From the NCBI GenBank assembly GCA_039000515.1, contig JBCFYV010000935.1:59496346-59560345 (forward strand): DNA of 64,000 nucleotides. Direction: 5' to 3'. Under the pieces are notes generated by a model. It ran no database searches. It saw only the letters and a program-made list of their open reading frames with translations, and was not told the DNA's origin. Positions 34,111 through 46,158 of the stretch are shown piece by piece. Every line of letters starts with the position of its first letter. The stretch's first letter is position 1. Made by a program: the position numbers and the translations under genes. This stretch comes from Timema cristinae. Lineage: Eukaryota; Arthropoda; Insecta; Phasmatodea; Timematidae.

Positions 34111-34411
34111 GACTGACAGAATTGTAAAATGCAGTTTCTTTCTTTTTTAAATTTTTAACTTCATTTCGATTTTTTCACGATTTCAAGAATTTCTTTCATG
34201 ATGAAAAAGTAAAAATGAATGGGGGCATTTGTCTCTATGGACATTTTCCATGCTACATTTTTAGTGCTAGTTTTTTTCCGTGAGCATTTTTCGTTTGAAC
34301 ATTATTCATGTGGGCATTTTTCCGTGTGGGAATTTATAGTTGTGGGGTTTTTTCTGTAGGAATTTTCGTGCGGGCTTCTTTCCCTTGCGCTTTTCTCCTA
34401 TAATCGCGGCA

Positions 34412-35978
34412 TCCACTGCGGAAGGTCCAGAGTTTGATGGGGACACTCACAGAGTGAAAACTCCTGTGTATGTGTATTTGTGTGTATAAAGATAAAAAAA
34501 AAACTTAAGTTTTCTGTGTCATAAGACGTAACTAGTAAAAAAAAAAAAAAAAGTCAGAAGGGCGAAAGGGGATGAAATGGCATTTGGTGAAGGATCTGTA
34601 AAGGTAAAATTATAGACTCCACTAACGTTTACAAAAGGTACCCGGGGTTTTTATTCTCGTCACAGGTCTTATAATTGGAGATTCATTGGAATCTTGAACT
34701 GGATGACTCTTTTATTTGTGTTGTCTATCTTATCTTCTCACCACTAAGGGCATCGCCTACTTGAAGGTAAATACCCTGACAATGTGGTGCCTTTATTATG
34801 GTAATCGCAGCTCTTAAGATTTTTTAAACCACTCGAATGATCCATGATTATTTTCGAAAACACTTTTGTGGCCCTATTTAAATAAGAATACTTCATCTGT
34901 TTGAGTAAAGCTATATCTATGTTTCTAACCATTAAATTGGGTCGCAGTGCAACGTCGTCGAAAATTAATTTACCCGAAATTCACCTTTTAACAATTATAT
35001 ATATTTTTAAAATTATAAAACTTTAAATTTGAAGAGTTTAATATTTTAAGGACACTATGATTTACCTTTCTTCTTAGTTTTGTTACTAACCATATTTTGA
35101 ATCAACAAAACACTTGTGAAATATCGTGGAAGGGGATTTATGGACGTCTGTAACAATTCTCAGCGCTAAGGTGGGTAGATAGCTATTTTGGGAAGAAGAG
35201 TTACAGCAGATGATGGTGGATTGGTAATTTGGGCGACTACAGTCAATTCGACTAGAAAAAATTTTAAACAGGTGGATTGGGCACAGTCGATTAGGCCTAT
35301 AGAAATTGTAAACCAGTAGATTGAGCAGTTAAAAGTAGAATATTAATTCAGTTCAGTATAATCCATCCAGTTGAACGTTAGCTACTTCATGCAGTATGTC
35401 CGATGTCAAATTAACTACTAGGAAAAGGGGAAATCAAGGTTAGGTTAAGTTAGGTTAGCTTAGGCTAGAATTTCCCAAGCCATCTTGGGTTAAAGTGTTG
35501 GTGGTAGCCTGAGATAAAAGCACCTATCCCAAATACAACACATACTAATTTTAAAAATCAACTTTTATATTCGTCTAAATATGAAATGATAACGTAGTGT
35601 TTAGAAGTAAAAACGTTTATCCACGGAGGACATTGAGGATAATAGTTTCCATGTGTGGGCTGGTACAAAGCATACGTTTGTGAAAGATAAAAGGCACGCT
35701 TTAAAAAAAAAAATGCAAGCTTGTTAAAACCCCCCCGACTACAAAAACCCGCTCCCAAGCACCAATTGAAAAAGTTTCGTCAATGGATTGTCCCCTGGCA
35801 TTTGTTCGCGGTTACGTTTTGTCTCACATTACCCCCCAAAAAATTAATTTTTAGTCAGTTCCCTCAGTCGCGTAATACAATTAGGTGATCGGGCGGGCGG
35901 CTGTTGGTAAGTGGAATATCCCCTTCAATATACTATATGCCCGGCCACGGCTGGTGAGCTAACACGTTTGGCCAAGCC
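34412..35978. other. Non-coding, nothing recognised
   Basis: AT-rich. A short degenerate TTAGGTTA run lies at 35440-35470 and a C7 tract near 35732. No gene. Confidence 0.45.
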
Positions 35979-36070
35979 CATACACACATATATACATACA
36001 TATATATACATACATACATACATACATATATATACATACATACATACACACACATATATACATACATATA
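35979..36070. repeat. (CATA)n/(TATA) microsatellite, left block
   Basis: About 90 bp of ACATATATACATACATAC-type repeats ending at the TA that borders the mariner-like element. Confidence 0.9.
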
Positions 36071-36072
36071 TA

Positions 36073-37539
36073 CAACGTGTATCTAAAACATTGCATCAAA
36101 CTTTGACAGGCTATTCCTTGAGTGAAAATAGAATAATTCACATCAGCAACCTAGGGTCCATCTTGAATATTAAGGGTGGTATACACCCCTAAACATAGAG
36201 CTAAAAACGACTATCGTGTGAAATATTATGAAAACTGATTAAGGTATTACAACGAATCTTTGTATACTACTTATTGAAACCTTGATCATTAATAAACTAA
36301 ATGTGCTGTTACCGTAACCCACCCCCATGATGTAAAAAGGGGGGGGGGGGGTTTTTAACACTTTTTTCTGCAATAAAATAGAGTAATTATTACTAATTTT
36401 GACTTAATATTACAAAACAAGGATTAAAATTAACAAAAAAACTGTCTATTTTTCCCAGTTTCCGAGATAATCATGCATGTTTGATTTCAAAGACAAGTGT
36501 AAATTCCTGCCAGGTAGGCAATCAGTACAGCTGTTTCGTGGCCAACACGCTCTCCTCACCTTAATCCGTTAGACTTCTTTCTGTAGGTTTTTTTCAAAGC
36601 TTTGGTGTACGAAACAGCCATTGAATCCGAGGAAGACCTGTTAGCCAGGCTAGGTGATGCATGTGATAAGGTTCAAGAAACACCACGTGTTTTCGAAAGA
36701 TAACGCCAGTCATTGATACGCCACCTCAATTATTGCGATGACGTTAGGGGCCACTATTTTGAACACTTGCTATGAATCTGCTCTTGAAGCTAGGAATTAA
36801 AACATACAAGAACTACGGTTAGTATTTCTTAATTTAGCTTTCAATACTCCAGTGAATGTAATGATTAAAATCCCACCCAAGAGTGAACTGTGTAAGCATA
36901 ACTTACTAATGTGATAAATAGCAACACATCGGAGCTTATGAAGAAGGAAAAGTATCAGAGTTTCTCCAAAATAACACACAAACAAGCCTTGTTTACCAAA
37001 TTCACGTGATACATAGTCCACGTGCCGGTAAAAATGGTTAAACGACTGCAGTGCGAAGTAACACTGCGATTCTGGCTGCCTACCTGGCAGGCATTTACAC
37101 TTGTCTCTGAGCTCAAACTTGTGTGATTATCTCGAAAACGGAAAAAGTTAGACAGTTTCTCCAAGACACCTTTTTTTGTTAATTTTTAATCCTTGTTTTG
37201 TAATATTAAGTCAAAATTAGTAATAATTACTCTGACATATTTTATTGCAAGAAAAAAGTGTTACAAACCCCCTTTTTTACATGATGGGGGTGGGTTACGG
37301 TAACAGCACATTTAGTTTATTAATGATCAAGGTTTCAATAAGTAGTATACAAAGATTCGTTGTTATACCTTAATTAGTTTTCATAATATTTCACACAATA
37401 GTCGTTTTTAGCTCTATGTTTAGGGGTGAATACCACCCTTAATATTCAAGATGGACCCTAGGTTGCTGATGTGAATTATTCTATTTTCACTCAAGGAATA
37501 GCCTGCCAAAGTTTGATGCAATGTTTTAGAAACACGTTG
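36073..37539. mobile_element. Mariner-like element with about 450-bp inverted arms
   Basis: Begins CAACGTGTATCTAAAACATT and ends with the inverse ATGTTTTAGAAACACGTTG, flanked by TA at 36071-36072 and 37540-37541. The arms, 36073-36522 and 37073-37539, are inverted copies along most of their length (for example AACCTAGGGTCCATCTTGAA). The 550-bp centre keeps the end of a transposase gene. TA target and GTGTxTCTAAAA-type ends fit the Tc1/mariner superfamily. Confidence 0.88.
36536..36776 (+). pseudogene. Transposase C-terminal remnant (IS630/Tc1/mariner type)
   Basis: Conceptual translation gives WPTRSPHLNPLDFFL then a stop where a Trp is expected, a frame change, then ALVYETAIESEEDLLARLGD, and after another stop RRLNYCDDVRGHYFEHL. 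The RSPxLNPLDFFLWG block carries the last catalytic Asp of this superfamily. At least two stops and one frameshift make it dead; the N-terminal and central parts are absent. Confidence 0.8.
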
Positions 37540-38175
37540 TATACATACATACATATATATACATATATACATACATACATACATACACACACATATATAC
37601 ATACATATATATACATACATACATACACACATATACATACATACATACACACATATACATACATACATACACACATATACATACATACATACACACACAT
37701 ATACATACATACATACACATACATATACATACATACATACACATACATACATACACACATACATATATATACATACATACATACACACACATATATACAT
37801 ACATACATACATACACATACATACATACATACATACATACACACACATATACATACATACATACACATACATATACATACATACATACATACATATATAT
37901 ACATACATACATACACACACATATATACATACATATATATACATACATACATACACACATATACATACATACATACACACATAAACATACATACATACAC
38001 ACATATACATACATACATACACACACATATACATACATACATACACACACATACATATACATACATACACATACATACATACATACATATATACATACAT
38101 ATATACATACATATATACATACATACATACATACATACATACATACATACATACATACACACACATACATACATA
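37540..38175. repeat. Large (CATA)n compound microsatellite, right block
   Basis: About 635 bp of ACATACATACATACACACATATA variants, with longer blocks recurring. The reading frames it opens on both strands (Tyr/His/Thr or Met/Tyr/Val/Cys polymers) are artefacts of the repeat. Confidence 0.97.
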
Positions 38176-38960
38176 GCATGTTCCAATTTTTTCTAACTAG
38201 TTTTTTTTACATTTATTAACTAACTTGTTATTCCCTTGAAAATAAAAAAATACATTTATTCATGTTTAATTATGGATATGAGCTCACTTACCCTGGAATA
38301 GTGTATGCATCGTTTCAATCCGGCCCACCTAGTGATTACTTACAACATCCTAATGTGGCCCTACGCTCTGTAAGTTTGGTAGTCCTTCCCTAAGATCATC
38401 CGACCACCGGAGTTGGCGAGATAGTCTGTTCTGTTAGTATCGTCTTAAGGTGACAACTTTCTTTCTTTTCTGTCATGTATGGTATTCAATGCTGATTGAC
38501 TACAACTCTAAGAAAAACCTGGAGTTTAGATCTGCCGCAAACGTCTCAAGTGTTGGCGAGGGCTGTAGTTTCCAAAAAACCCCTCCGAAGAATCACCCCT
38601 GCCAACGCCTGGTCCACAATCGTTGCCGACAGGCAAACCTCTTTTTTCTTTTTTTTCTTTTTTTACGATACGACCCATGAAAACGCTTTGTGGCATTTTT
38701 ATCGCTGCGGTTAGCTGCAAGTACCCAATTTTTGGAAAATAGGAAGAAAGTGAGGGAGGAAGAGAAATTGTTGTAGCAAACGTTGAAGAATATATAAGAA
38801 AGTTGCGTGTGAATTTCTCATTTGAAGTAATCTTAAAAAAACAAACTGAAAACGCATTACTAAAATGTAGTTCTTACCTTCTCTACTTTTGATCATATTT
38901 CAGAATAATATTTGCAAAATATACCTTTAAAATATTTTTACTTTTACAGACTAATGCCAT
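38176..38960. other. Non-coding, nothing recognised
   Basis: No shared repeat or gene; contains T-rich tracts. Confidence 0.4.
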
Positions 38961-39330
38961 TTTAAGGTGAAATGGAACTAAGAGTGGTTTAAAGTCCTTA
39001 TTTTTAAAGTTTTTCTAATAAAAATCTTTTTGGCCAAAGTAAATATAATATTGCCACAGTAGATACATTTAGTTTGATGTTCGGTATAAATTAATCTTAA
39101 CTGTTGAATATCAGTTATGAGTCTATTAGCCATTTGGAATGAAAGTGTTAAATGGAGAAAGAAAGAAAGAAAGTATTTGTCATATTCCACAATGGCCATG
39201 ACATATATTTAAGAACTGTTAATATAAATATGCGTAAACAATTATACTAGACTTATTTACTGAAGAAATGTTTTGTTTTTTTGACCAAAAGTTGTTTTTG
39301 TTATAAATCTGTAAAACTATGGGTCCTAAC
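38961..39330. mobile_element. MITE-G, diverged copy
   Basis: TTTTAAGGTG at the left, TATTGCCACAGTAGATAC, AACTGTTGAATATCAGT and its inverse, TTTACTGAAGAAATGTTTTG and TAAATCTGTAAAAC at the right. Confidence 0.65.
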
Positions 39331-39387
39331 AATGTATTTAGTTCAAGAAAACAATTCTGTTTTGGTGTAAAAAGAGAGTAAGAAACA

Positions 39388-40178
39388 GCGTAGGAATGAC
39401 TACGCCACTCAAGCAGAGTCTTCTCTATTTTCTGCTTACGTAGGAATGACTACGCCACTCAAGCAGAGTCTTCTTTATTTTCTGCTTACGTAGGAATGAC
39501 TACGCCACTATGCAGATTCTTCTCTATTTTCTGCTTACGTAGGAATGACTACGCCACTAGGCAGATTCTTCTCTATTTTCTGCTTACGTAGGAATGACTA
39601 CGCCACTATGCAGATTCTTCTCTATTTTCTGCTTACGTAGGAATGACTACGCCACTAAGCAGATTCTTCTCTATTTTCTGCTTACGTAGGAATGACTACG
39701 CCACTAAGCAGATTCTTCTCTATTTTCTGCTTACGTAGGAATGACTACGCCACTAGGCAGATTCTTCTCTCTATTTTCTGCTTACGTAGGAATGACTACG
39801 CCACTAGGCAGATTATTATCTCTATTTTCTGCTTACGTAGGAATGACTACGCCACTAGGCAGATTCTTCTCTCTATTTTCTGCTTACGTAGGAATGACTA
39901 CGCCACTAAGCAGATTCTTCTCTATTTTCTGATTACGTAGGAATGACTACGCCACTAAGCAGATTCTTCTCTATTTTCTGATTACGTAGGAATGATTACG
40001 CCACTAGGCAGATTATTATCTCTATTTTCTGCTTACGTAGGAATGACTACACCACTAAGCAGATTCTTCTTTATTTTCTGCTTACGTAGGAATGATTACG
40101 CCACTAGGCAGATTATTATCTCTATTTTCTGCTTACGTAGGAATGACTACGCCACTAAGCAGAGTCTTCTCTCTATTT
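39388..40178. repeat. Minisatellite, 49-51-bp unit
   Basis: About 16 units containing CTTACGTAGGAATGACTACG, CCACTAAGCAGATTCTTC and TCTATTTTCTG. Each unit has a CGTAG-N6-CTACG hairpin. Variants with CAGATTATTATC recur at 39811, 40012 and 40113. Confidence 0.96.
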
Positions 40179-40716
40179 AAGCTGAACATGTGGACCAAGG
40201 TCTACTATTACCTTCTGGTCCATTCGGATGACGGACCCCGCGTGAAGCTCACGTGTAAATAAACAAATAAATCAGCCTCTTACAAAGAGGGTTAGGGGGG
40301 GGGGAGATTTGCGGGACTGTCAAGAGTACGAATCTATATCTCCTGCGAGCACGTTAACTCTCTATTGTTCGGGAGAAGGCTCGCAGGACCACCAGATCCA
40401 GAGTCGCTAGAAGAAGAAGAATAAGAGAAAAAAACAGTTTTGAAAGAGATTTAAGGAAAGGAATGAAATCTTGGTACAAACTGTGAAGAGACCAAATCTT
40501 TTTATCTAACGAAACTATTGTGATGCTTTATATGTGCTCGAGAAAAATGTTGGCACTTGTGATATATTGTGTGCAGGTCTATTCTTTCCTCTTATTTTTG
40601 GAGGTAATGGAGGGGAGGTTAGATATTATTTTTATATGTGGTCCCCGTTAAGAAAATCAGATGTATTTCGGATCACTCATAAGTCGTATTGTAAGCCGAT
40701 CACATTTGGTGAATGT
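40179..40716. other. Non-coding, nothing recognised
   Basis: Contains a G9 tract near 40300 and a GAAGAAGAAGAA run near 40410; no gene seen. Confidence 0.4.
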
Positions 40717-40926
40717 TGAGCTCGGCTGCCGAGGATGGGGTGATCGAGGTTCGAATCTCGGTCGGGTGAACTGGAGGGTGGTTTTTCCTAAATGGCTTTT
40801 CACTCTCCCTTCACGCAAATGAGGGCTCACTTCCTATATATTTAACCTTCCCAATTTCTAACTCATTATCGTAATTAGTACTTAAGCGTATAGTCCAAAC
40901 GGGTAGTAAGACGCAGTGCTAAATTA
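40717..40926 (+). mobile_element. SINE-A, 5'-truncated
   Basis: Begins within the head (TTGAGCTCGGCTGCCGAGG), B box GAGGTTCGAATCTCGG, body and tail GTCCAAACGGGTAGTAAGAC. The A box is lost. Confidence 0.88.
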
Positions 40927-42340
40927 TTTTTTTTTTTTTAAGTTCACGCGAATATCTTTATTACGGACTGAAGATTTCGCTTTGCATTTTAAGTGAAATA
41001 TCTCTTATAATTTCTCATTTGAAATTAAATTGACACTTCTCATTGATATCAAATTAGACAAGAAACAAATTAATACTATCCACTAACACATTATATTCAT
41101 AGAGAATAAAAGTTATTCGCGTGGTCTTATACGTCAGTCTCGATATATATATATATATATATCAACATTAAAAAGAAACGCCCTTGGTAGATGATTGATT
41201 GCTTAGACTTAAAAATACAAATAACTTGAGATGAACAATTAAACAAAAAATATTTTCAGCAGCTGCCATAATGAAACGGAGAATAAGTTTGAAAAAATAT
41301 GTGCATACGGTGTTTGTTTTATGTTCAAAGAATATCCCTGCCAAATTTCGTTAAAATTGTTCCGCGATTTTAACAGTAATTTTAGGTGGAAGAAAATCCA
41401 GAGAAACGAAATTTTAAACAAACAGTCATGATAATACAAAATCTCGCTAGGCTCGGTCAATTAAAAACAATAAGGTTTAATAGAGTTTTACTTTATTGAT
41501 ATGTTACATATATTAGTATAATTTTCAACCAAAGAGTTGTGTATTTGAATCTTGAAATACTTTATTAAAAGCAATACCTTACTTAAGTTTCTAAGCGTGT
41601 ATATAGAGGCCCCCCTACCTAAAAGATTTCGTCAATTCTAAAGGGTGTGAGGGTTCCGAACCCCTACCCCTTCTCCCCCAGACCAAGGTAAGCCAACTGT
41701 GAACAAAATCATGAAACCATACATAAATAGATAGTATAAAATCTTTCTATACAGTGCTACTAATCTGTTTTAAAGCGGCCTTAATTACATCATAATCCTT
41801 AATAATCTTTCCTTTTTATGTTGATTGGTCTACATTTCACTTTTTTATTATTATTTCGTGTACTTAAGCGAAGGCTTTCAAACTTTAAATTATTTTTTTA
41901 AGTAATCTCTACAAAAGTAAACAATATCTTTGAAAAGCCCAAGTAGCTATTTTACTTTTAAGAGCACAGTCATATATAATATATATAACCTCACTCACAG
42001 CATGACTCTTGAACAAAAAAAATTGAACCAACAAAAAAAAAAATGTTTTGTTTGTTTTTAAGAATGAAAAAAGACTTGAATGGAAGGATTTTACTTTTCA
42101 GTTTTCTTTCTACTCTGTCTTTTGAAAGAGAAAATATAAAAGCTACACCTCAATCTCGACTATATGCTGTGGTCCTTAGAAAGTTTCTGTGCCATTACAC
42201 TTGTGAAACTATAATGGCGCAACCCTTGAAGAGACATCCACGGCGGGGTCGACAAAGGAAAGGGTTGAATGAAAGATATACTGATGGCGCGGGATGTCTC
42301 GAGCCATGGGGTTAGACATTGAAGCGTGGGTCAAGTTGTT
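40927..42340. other. AT-rich non-coding stretch
   Basis: Includes (TA)n at 41145-41163. No gene. The open frame 42043-42315 has no recognisable domain. Confidence 0.45.
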
Positions 42341-42582
42341 TTTAGCACCTAGTTCCCGTTCGGATCATACCACTATGTACTAATTACGCTAGGGGTTAGG
42401 GATAAAAGAGGTTGAATTTAGTGGACGTGTACCTGCATTTGCATGGAGCTGTAAATGGAAAATAATTTAGGAAAAACTACTCTCAGTTTTCCTAAATGGG
42501 ATTCGAATCCCACTCTCCTACTCATCGGTAGTCTAATATTTTGTGAGAGTGACGCCTTAGATCATGCGGCCACTAAATCAGT
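42341..42582 (-). mobile_element. SINE-C, near full length
   Basis: Tail TAGCACCTAGTTCCCGTTCGG, body CTGCATTTGCATGGAGC, B box GGATTCGAATCCC, head with variable arm GTCTAATATTTTGTGAGAG, all on plus, i.e. minus-strand element. Confidence 0.8.
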
Positions 42583-42639
42583 TGTGAGTAAAGTGTTTTT
42601 TGTGTCTGTAATTAAATTAATGTTTACCAACACTAATTG

Positions 42640-43937
42640 GGCTGGTTTGGCTGTCCTTAAGGTGGACCAGTATTCCTGTGGGTTAGTATAACTGTCCTTA
42701 AGGTGGGCCAGTATTCCTGTGGGTTAGTATATCTGTCCTTAGGTGGACCAGTATTCCTGTGGGTTAGTGTGGCTGTTCATGAGGTGGGCCAGTATTCCTG
42801 TGGGTTAGTGTGGCTGTCCTTAAGGTGGGCCAGTATTCCTGTGGGTTAGTATAACTGTCCTTAGGTGGACCAGTATTCCTGTGGGTTAGTGTGGCTGTTC
42901 ATGAGGTGGGCCTGTATTCCTGTGGGTTAGTGTGGCTGTTCATGAGGTGGGCCAGTATTCCTGTGGGTTAGTGTGGCTGTTCATGAGGTGGACCAGTATT
43001 CCTGTGGGTTAGTATAACTGTCCTTAAGGTGGGCCAGTATTCCTGTGGGTTAGTATAACTGTCCTTAGGTGGACCAGTATTCCTGTGGGTTAGTATAACT
43101 GTCCTTAAGGTGGGCCAGTATTCCTGTGGGTTAGTATAACTGTCCTTAGGTGGACCAGTATTCCTGTGGGTTAGTGTGGCTGTTCATGAGGTGGGCCTGT
43201 ATTCCTGTGGGTTAGTGTGGCTGTTCATGAGGTGGGCCTGTATTCCTGTGGGTTAGTGTGGCTGTTCATGAGGTGGGCCAGTATTCCTGTGGGTTAGTGT
43301 GGCTGTTCATGAGGTGGACCAGTATTCCTGTGGGTTAGTATAACTGTCCTTAAGGTGGGCCAGTATTCCTGTGGGTTAGTATAACTGTCCTTAGGTGGAC
43401 CAGTATTCCTGTGGGTTAGTGTGGCTGTTCATGAGGTGGGCCTGTATTCCTGTGGGTTAGTGTGGCTGTTCATGAGGTGGGCCAGTATTCCTGTGGGTTA
43501 GTGTGGCTGTTCATGAGGTGGACCAGTATTCCTGTGGGTTAGTATAACTGTCCTTAAGGTGGGCCAGTATTCCTGTGGGTTAGTATAACTGTCCTTAGGT
43601 GGACCAGTATTCCTGTGGGTTAGTGTGGCTGTTCATGAGGTGGGCCTGTATTCCTGTGGGTTATGTGTGGCTGTTCATGAGGTGGACCAGTATTCCTGTG
43701 GGTTAGTGTGGCTGTTCATGAGGTGGGCCTGTATTCCTGTGGGTTAGTGTGGCTGTTCATGAGGTGGGCCTGTATTCCTGTGGGTTAGTGTGGCTGTTCA
43801 TGAGGTGGGCCTGTATTCCTGTGGGTTAGTGTGGCTGTTCATGAGGTGGACCAGTATTCCTGTGGGTTAGTGTGGCTGTTCATGAGGTGGGCCTGTATTC
43901 CTGTGGGTTATTTTGGCTGTTCATGAGGTGGGCCTGT
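42640..43937. repeat. Minisatellite, 40-41-bp unit with five-unit higher-order repeat
   Basis: About 32 units of two main types: ATAACTGTCCTTA(A)GGTGG and GTGGCTGTTCATGAGGTGG, both followed by CCAGTATTCCTGTGGGTTAG or a variant. A five-unit block recurs with 204-bp spacing (starts at 43211, 43415 and 43619). Confidence 0.96.
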
Positions 43938-44780
43938 TTTGTTTATATACCTTGATGCTCAGCTAACAGTCTAGGTGACCCGACATTGAACAGGATGCTT
44001 GCAGACCTCGCCATCAGTACTTGTGTGACGAGAAGGAAAAGGTTGTGAAAGGATAATATAAAGAAAGGTAGAATGAAAGTGTGAAAACATTATGTTGTAT
44101 ACGCGCTTATGGATGAAGGGGAAAAAAAAGTTATTTTAAAAACGAAAAAAATAAAACTTTGTTTTGGTTTTTGAAAGAAAATATTTTTAATTTTTTTTTT
44201 TTTTTTTTAAACAAGGAAAATTGCACTTGTTTCTAACTTTCGCTCTATTTTTCTTTCTTTTTCTTCTTCTTCTTCTTCTTCTGAAGAAAAAAAGATTAAT
44301 TTTTTAAACTGGGACATGTTTGGGTCTTTTTGAAGGGGAAAAAAAAAGTTACACAAGATTTCTACTTTTTTTTCTTTTTTCCGTCTTTCTCTGTATTTGG
44401 TGTGTTTAGAAGAGGGTATAGCGTAGTTTAACATAGTTTTGCTGTTGTATTTTTTTTTCTGCAAATATGATAGAATATATGTATATAAAGTGTAAGAAAT
44501 ATCAAAAATAAAATAGTATATAAAGAAATGGGAGTCTGGTCTAGACTTTAGTTGTTTCTTCTTTACTTAGTTTTAGGTCTGAGCGCTTCTTTTTTGTGTT
44601 TTTTATCATTATGATTTGATGCCACGATGTGAGAGGGGTGTGTCATTTTAAGGTCGTTGAGGACTGAGGTTGAGGTAGGAAAGGGAAGGAGGAGGGGGTG
44701 GTATGGCTATGTGGCAAATCATAGCTTGATGCGACGGGTTTGGCTATGGTTTCTGTACCTTTCGTTTAAACAGGAGCAAG
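43938..44780. other. Non-coding, nothing recognised
   Basis: Homopolymer A and T runs and a (CTT)n tract near 44263-44282. No gene. Confidence 0.4.
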
Positions 44781-45345
44781 CTTACCTTGTTTGGTTCCAC
44801 TATGGTGTAACTTCTAAGATAGTGTCATAGTGTAATCAGTCTAGTTAAGACTGCTACCTTTTAAGATTCCACTATGGTGTGAATTATAATATAGTGTTAT
44901 AGTGTAATCAATAAAGGTAAGAGTGCTACCTTGTTGGGTTCCATTATAGTGTAAATTATAAGATAGTGTCAAAGTGTAATCAATAAAGTAATAATCCTAC
45001 CTTGTTTGTTTCTCCTATGGTGTAACTTACAAGACTGGGCCATAGCGTAATCACTCCTACAGTAGCCCCATGGCTTCTTTGGTGCTGACTGACAGCTGAC
45101 GGTTTTGAAAAGTTACCAGACCAAATTATGTATCCCTACGCCGAACCATATGATCTGCAAAAACATATGTTTAGCAGCTGTCACTTCTGACAGTCAAATT
45201 TTAGGTATATACCTAAATGTTGACTGTCAGAAGTCAGCTGTGAGTTGTCAGTCAGCACCAAAGAAGCCACGGGGCTACTGTACCTTGATGGGCTTCACTA
45301 TTATCCTATAATATAACCTATATAATAGTGGAATCAAGCAAGATA
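44781..45345. repeat. 72-bp tandem repeat, about 4-5 units, split by MITE-H
   Basis: Units repeat TACCTTGTTTGGTTCCACTA and GTGTCATAGTGTAATCA with spacing 72, 72 and 71 bp (TATGGTGT-type motif at 44801, 44873, 44945, 45016). A fifth, diverged unit continues after the MITE from 45281. Confidence 0.85.
45060..45280. mobile_element. MITE-H, complete, TA-flanked
   Basis: Ends CAGTAGCCCCATGGCTTC and GAAGCCACGGGGCTACTG; the centre is a second palindrome around TTTAGGTATATACCTAAA. TA at 45058-45059 and 45281-45282. The array unit supplies the empty site (...CCTACCTTG...), in which TA occurs once. Confidence 0.93.
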
Positions 45346-45918
45346 AGCTTTCTAACTCTCAAGGTAAATGAATTGTGCAATACCCCAACATTTGTATTTT
45401 CCTTATAGAAAAATCTCATATACACTATATCCTTCCATATAGGAAAACATTAATCAATATCAATCAAAATTAAAGTCAGATCAAAAATAAGAATCGTAAA
45501 CCTATGATTAAATAAAAAGCAAATTGATCTTTATGACACCTTAAGGAAAATAATCAAGATTGTCAAGTTAATTCTGATGGCTTTCTTCTAGATATTTAAT
45601 TAGGGACTCGCGTTCGTATCCCAGCTGGGTGAGGCTCAACCTCAAGTTGTTTTTCTTCCCCCCTCCGGGTGAGTGGTGGTACATTTCAACTCAACTGACA
45701 CTTTAATCACTACTCCTATCAGATCGCATCGTTGGCAACCCTCTTTTAAAAGTATAGAAAATAAAAAAGACTAATCTAACAGAACGCTGAACTAAACTGT
45801 GGCCAAGCATGCTTTATTAAAATTACCTTTCTCATCCTTAGCCCTTATATTAATTAATTAAAATACCTAAACGAACCAATAACAAATATATATATATATA
45901 TATATATTCATATATATT
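45346..45918. other. Non-coding, mostly unassigned
   Basis: GGACTCGCGTTCGTATCCC at about 45605 may be a decayed tRNA-like B box. (TA)n at 45884-45907. Confidence 0.35.
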
Positions 45919-46158
45919 ATCACCGCGTTTTATTGTTAGGTTATACGCGTGCATGATTTGTCTAATTAGGGTAAGGATGAGAAAGGAAGCATTTTAGAGG
46001 TAATGTACCAGCATTTGCGTGGAAGGAGAATGGGAAAACATTTAGTAATAAACATCCTCACTAAAGTCAACCGGGATTCGAACCTCAACCTACCAGTTAA
46101 CAGCAGGCCAGTCTAACATGAGAGTGATGCCTTAGACCATTTGGCCACTGAAACTGGT
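45919..46158 (-). mobile_element. SINE-C, near full length
   Basis: Tail ATCACCGCGTTTTATTG, body CAGCATTTGCGTGGAAGG, B box GGGATTCGAACCTC, head GCCTTAGACCATTTGGCCAC on plus. Confidence 0.8.

Larger units (their letters stand above)
32067..34411. mobile_element. Foldback-like element with tandem-repeat inverted termini
   Basis: Left end 32067-32262 holds about ten degenerate 14-18-bp units of the type AATGCCCACACGAAAA. The right end 34221-34411 holds the inverse (TTTTCGTGTGGGCATTT-type units). The outermost GGAGAAAAGCGCA is matched by TTGCGCTTTTCTCC at the right. Drosophila FB/Galileo elements have comparable tandem-repeat inverted ends. No transposase seen inside; an LTR-like segment is. Target duplication not determined. 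Confidence 0.6.

Noticed and set aside
35440..35470. (TTAGG)n arthropod telomere tract (also 62700-62810)
   Set aside because: Only a few degenerate units, internal in the window, and partly explained by a TAACATGACCTAACC array.
37420..38196. Long open frames rich in Met/Tyr/Val/Cys or His/Thr/Tyr/Ile on both strands
   Set aside because: They are translations of the (CATA)n microsatellite; the same repeat is open in several frames at once.
39692..40180. Repetitive protein (FSAYVGMTTPL or CLRRNDYATRQI units)
   Set aside because: Product of the 49-51-bp minisatellite; the frames break wherever the unit length is not a multiple of three.
42043..42315. 90-codon open frame as a small gene
   Set aside because: No domain, no conserved context, average composition for the region and no splice signals of note.
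44207..44464. Charged Lys/Glu-rich open frame on the minus strand
   Set aside because: Created by T-rich and (CTT)n tracts; low-complexity translation only.
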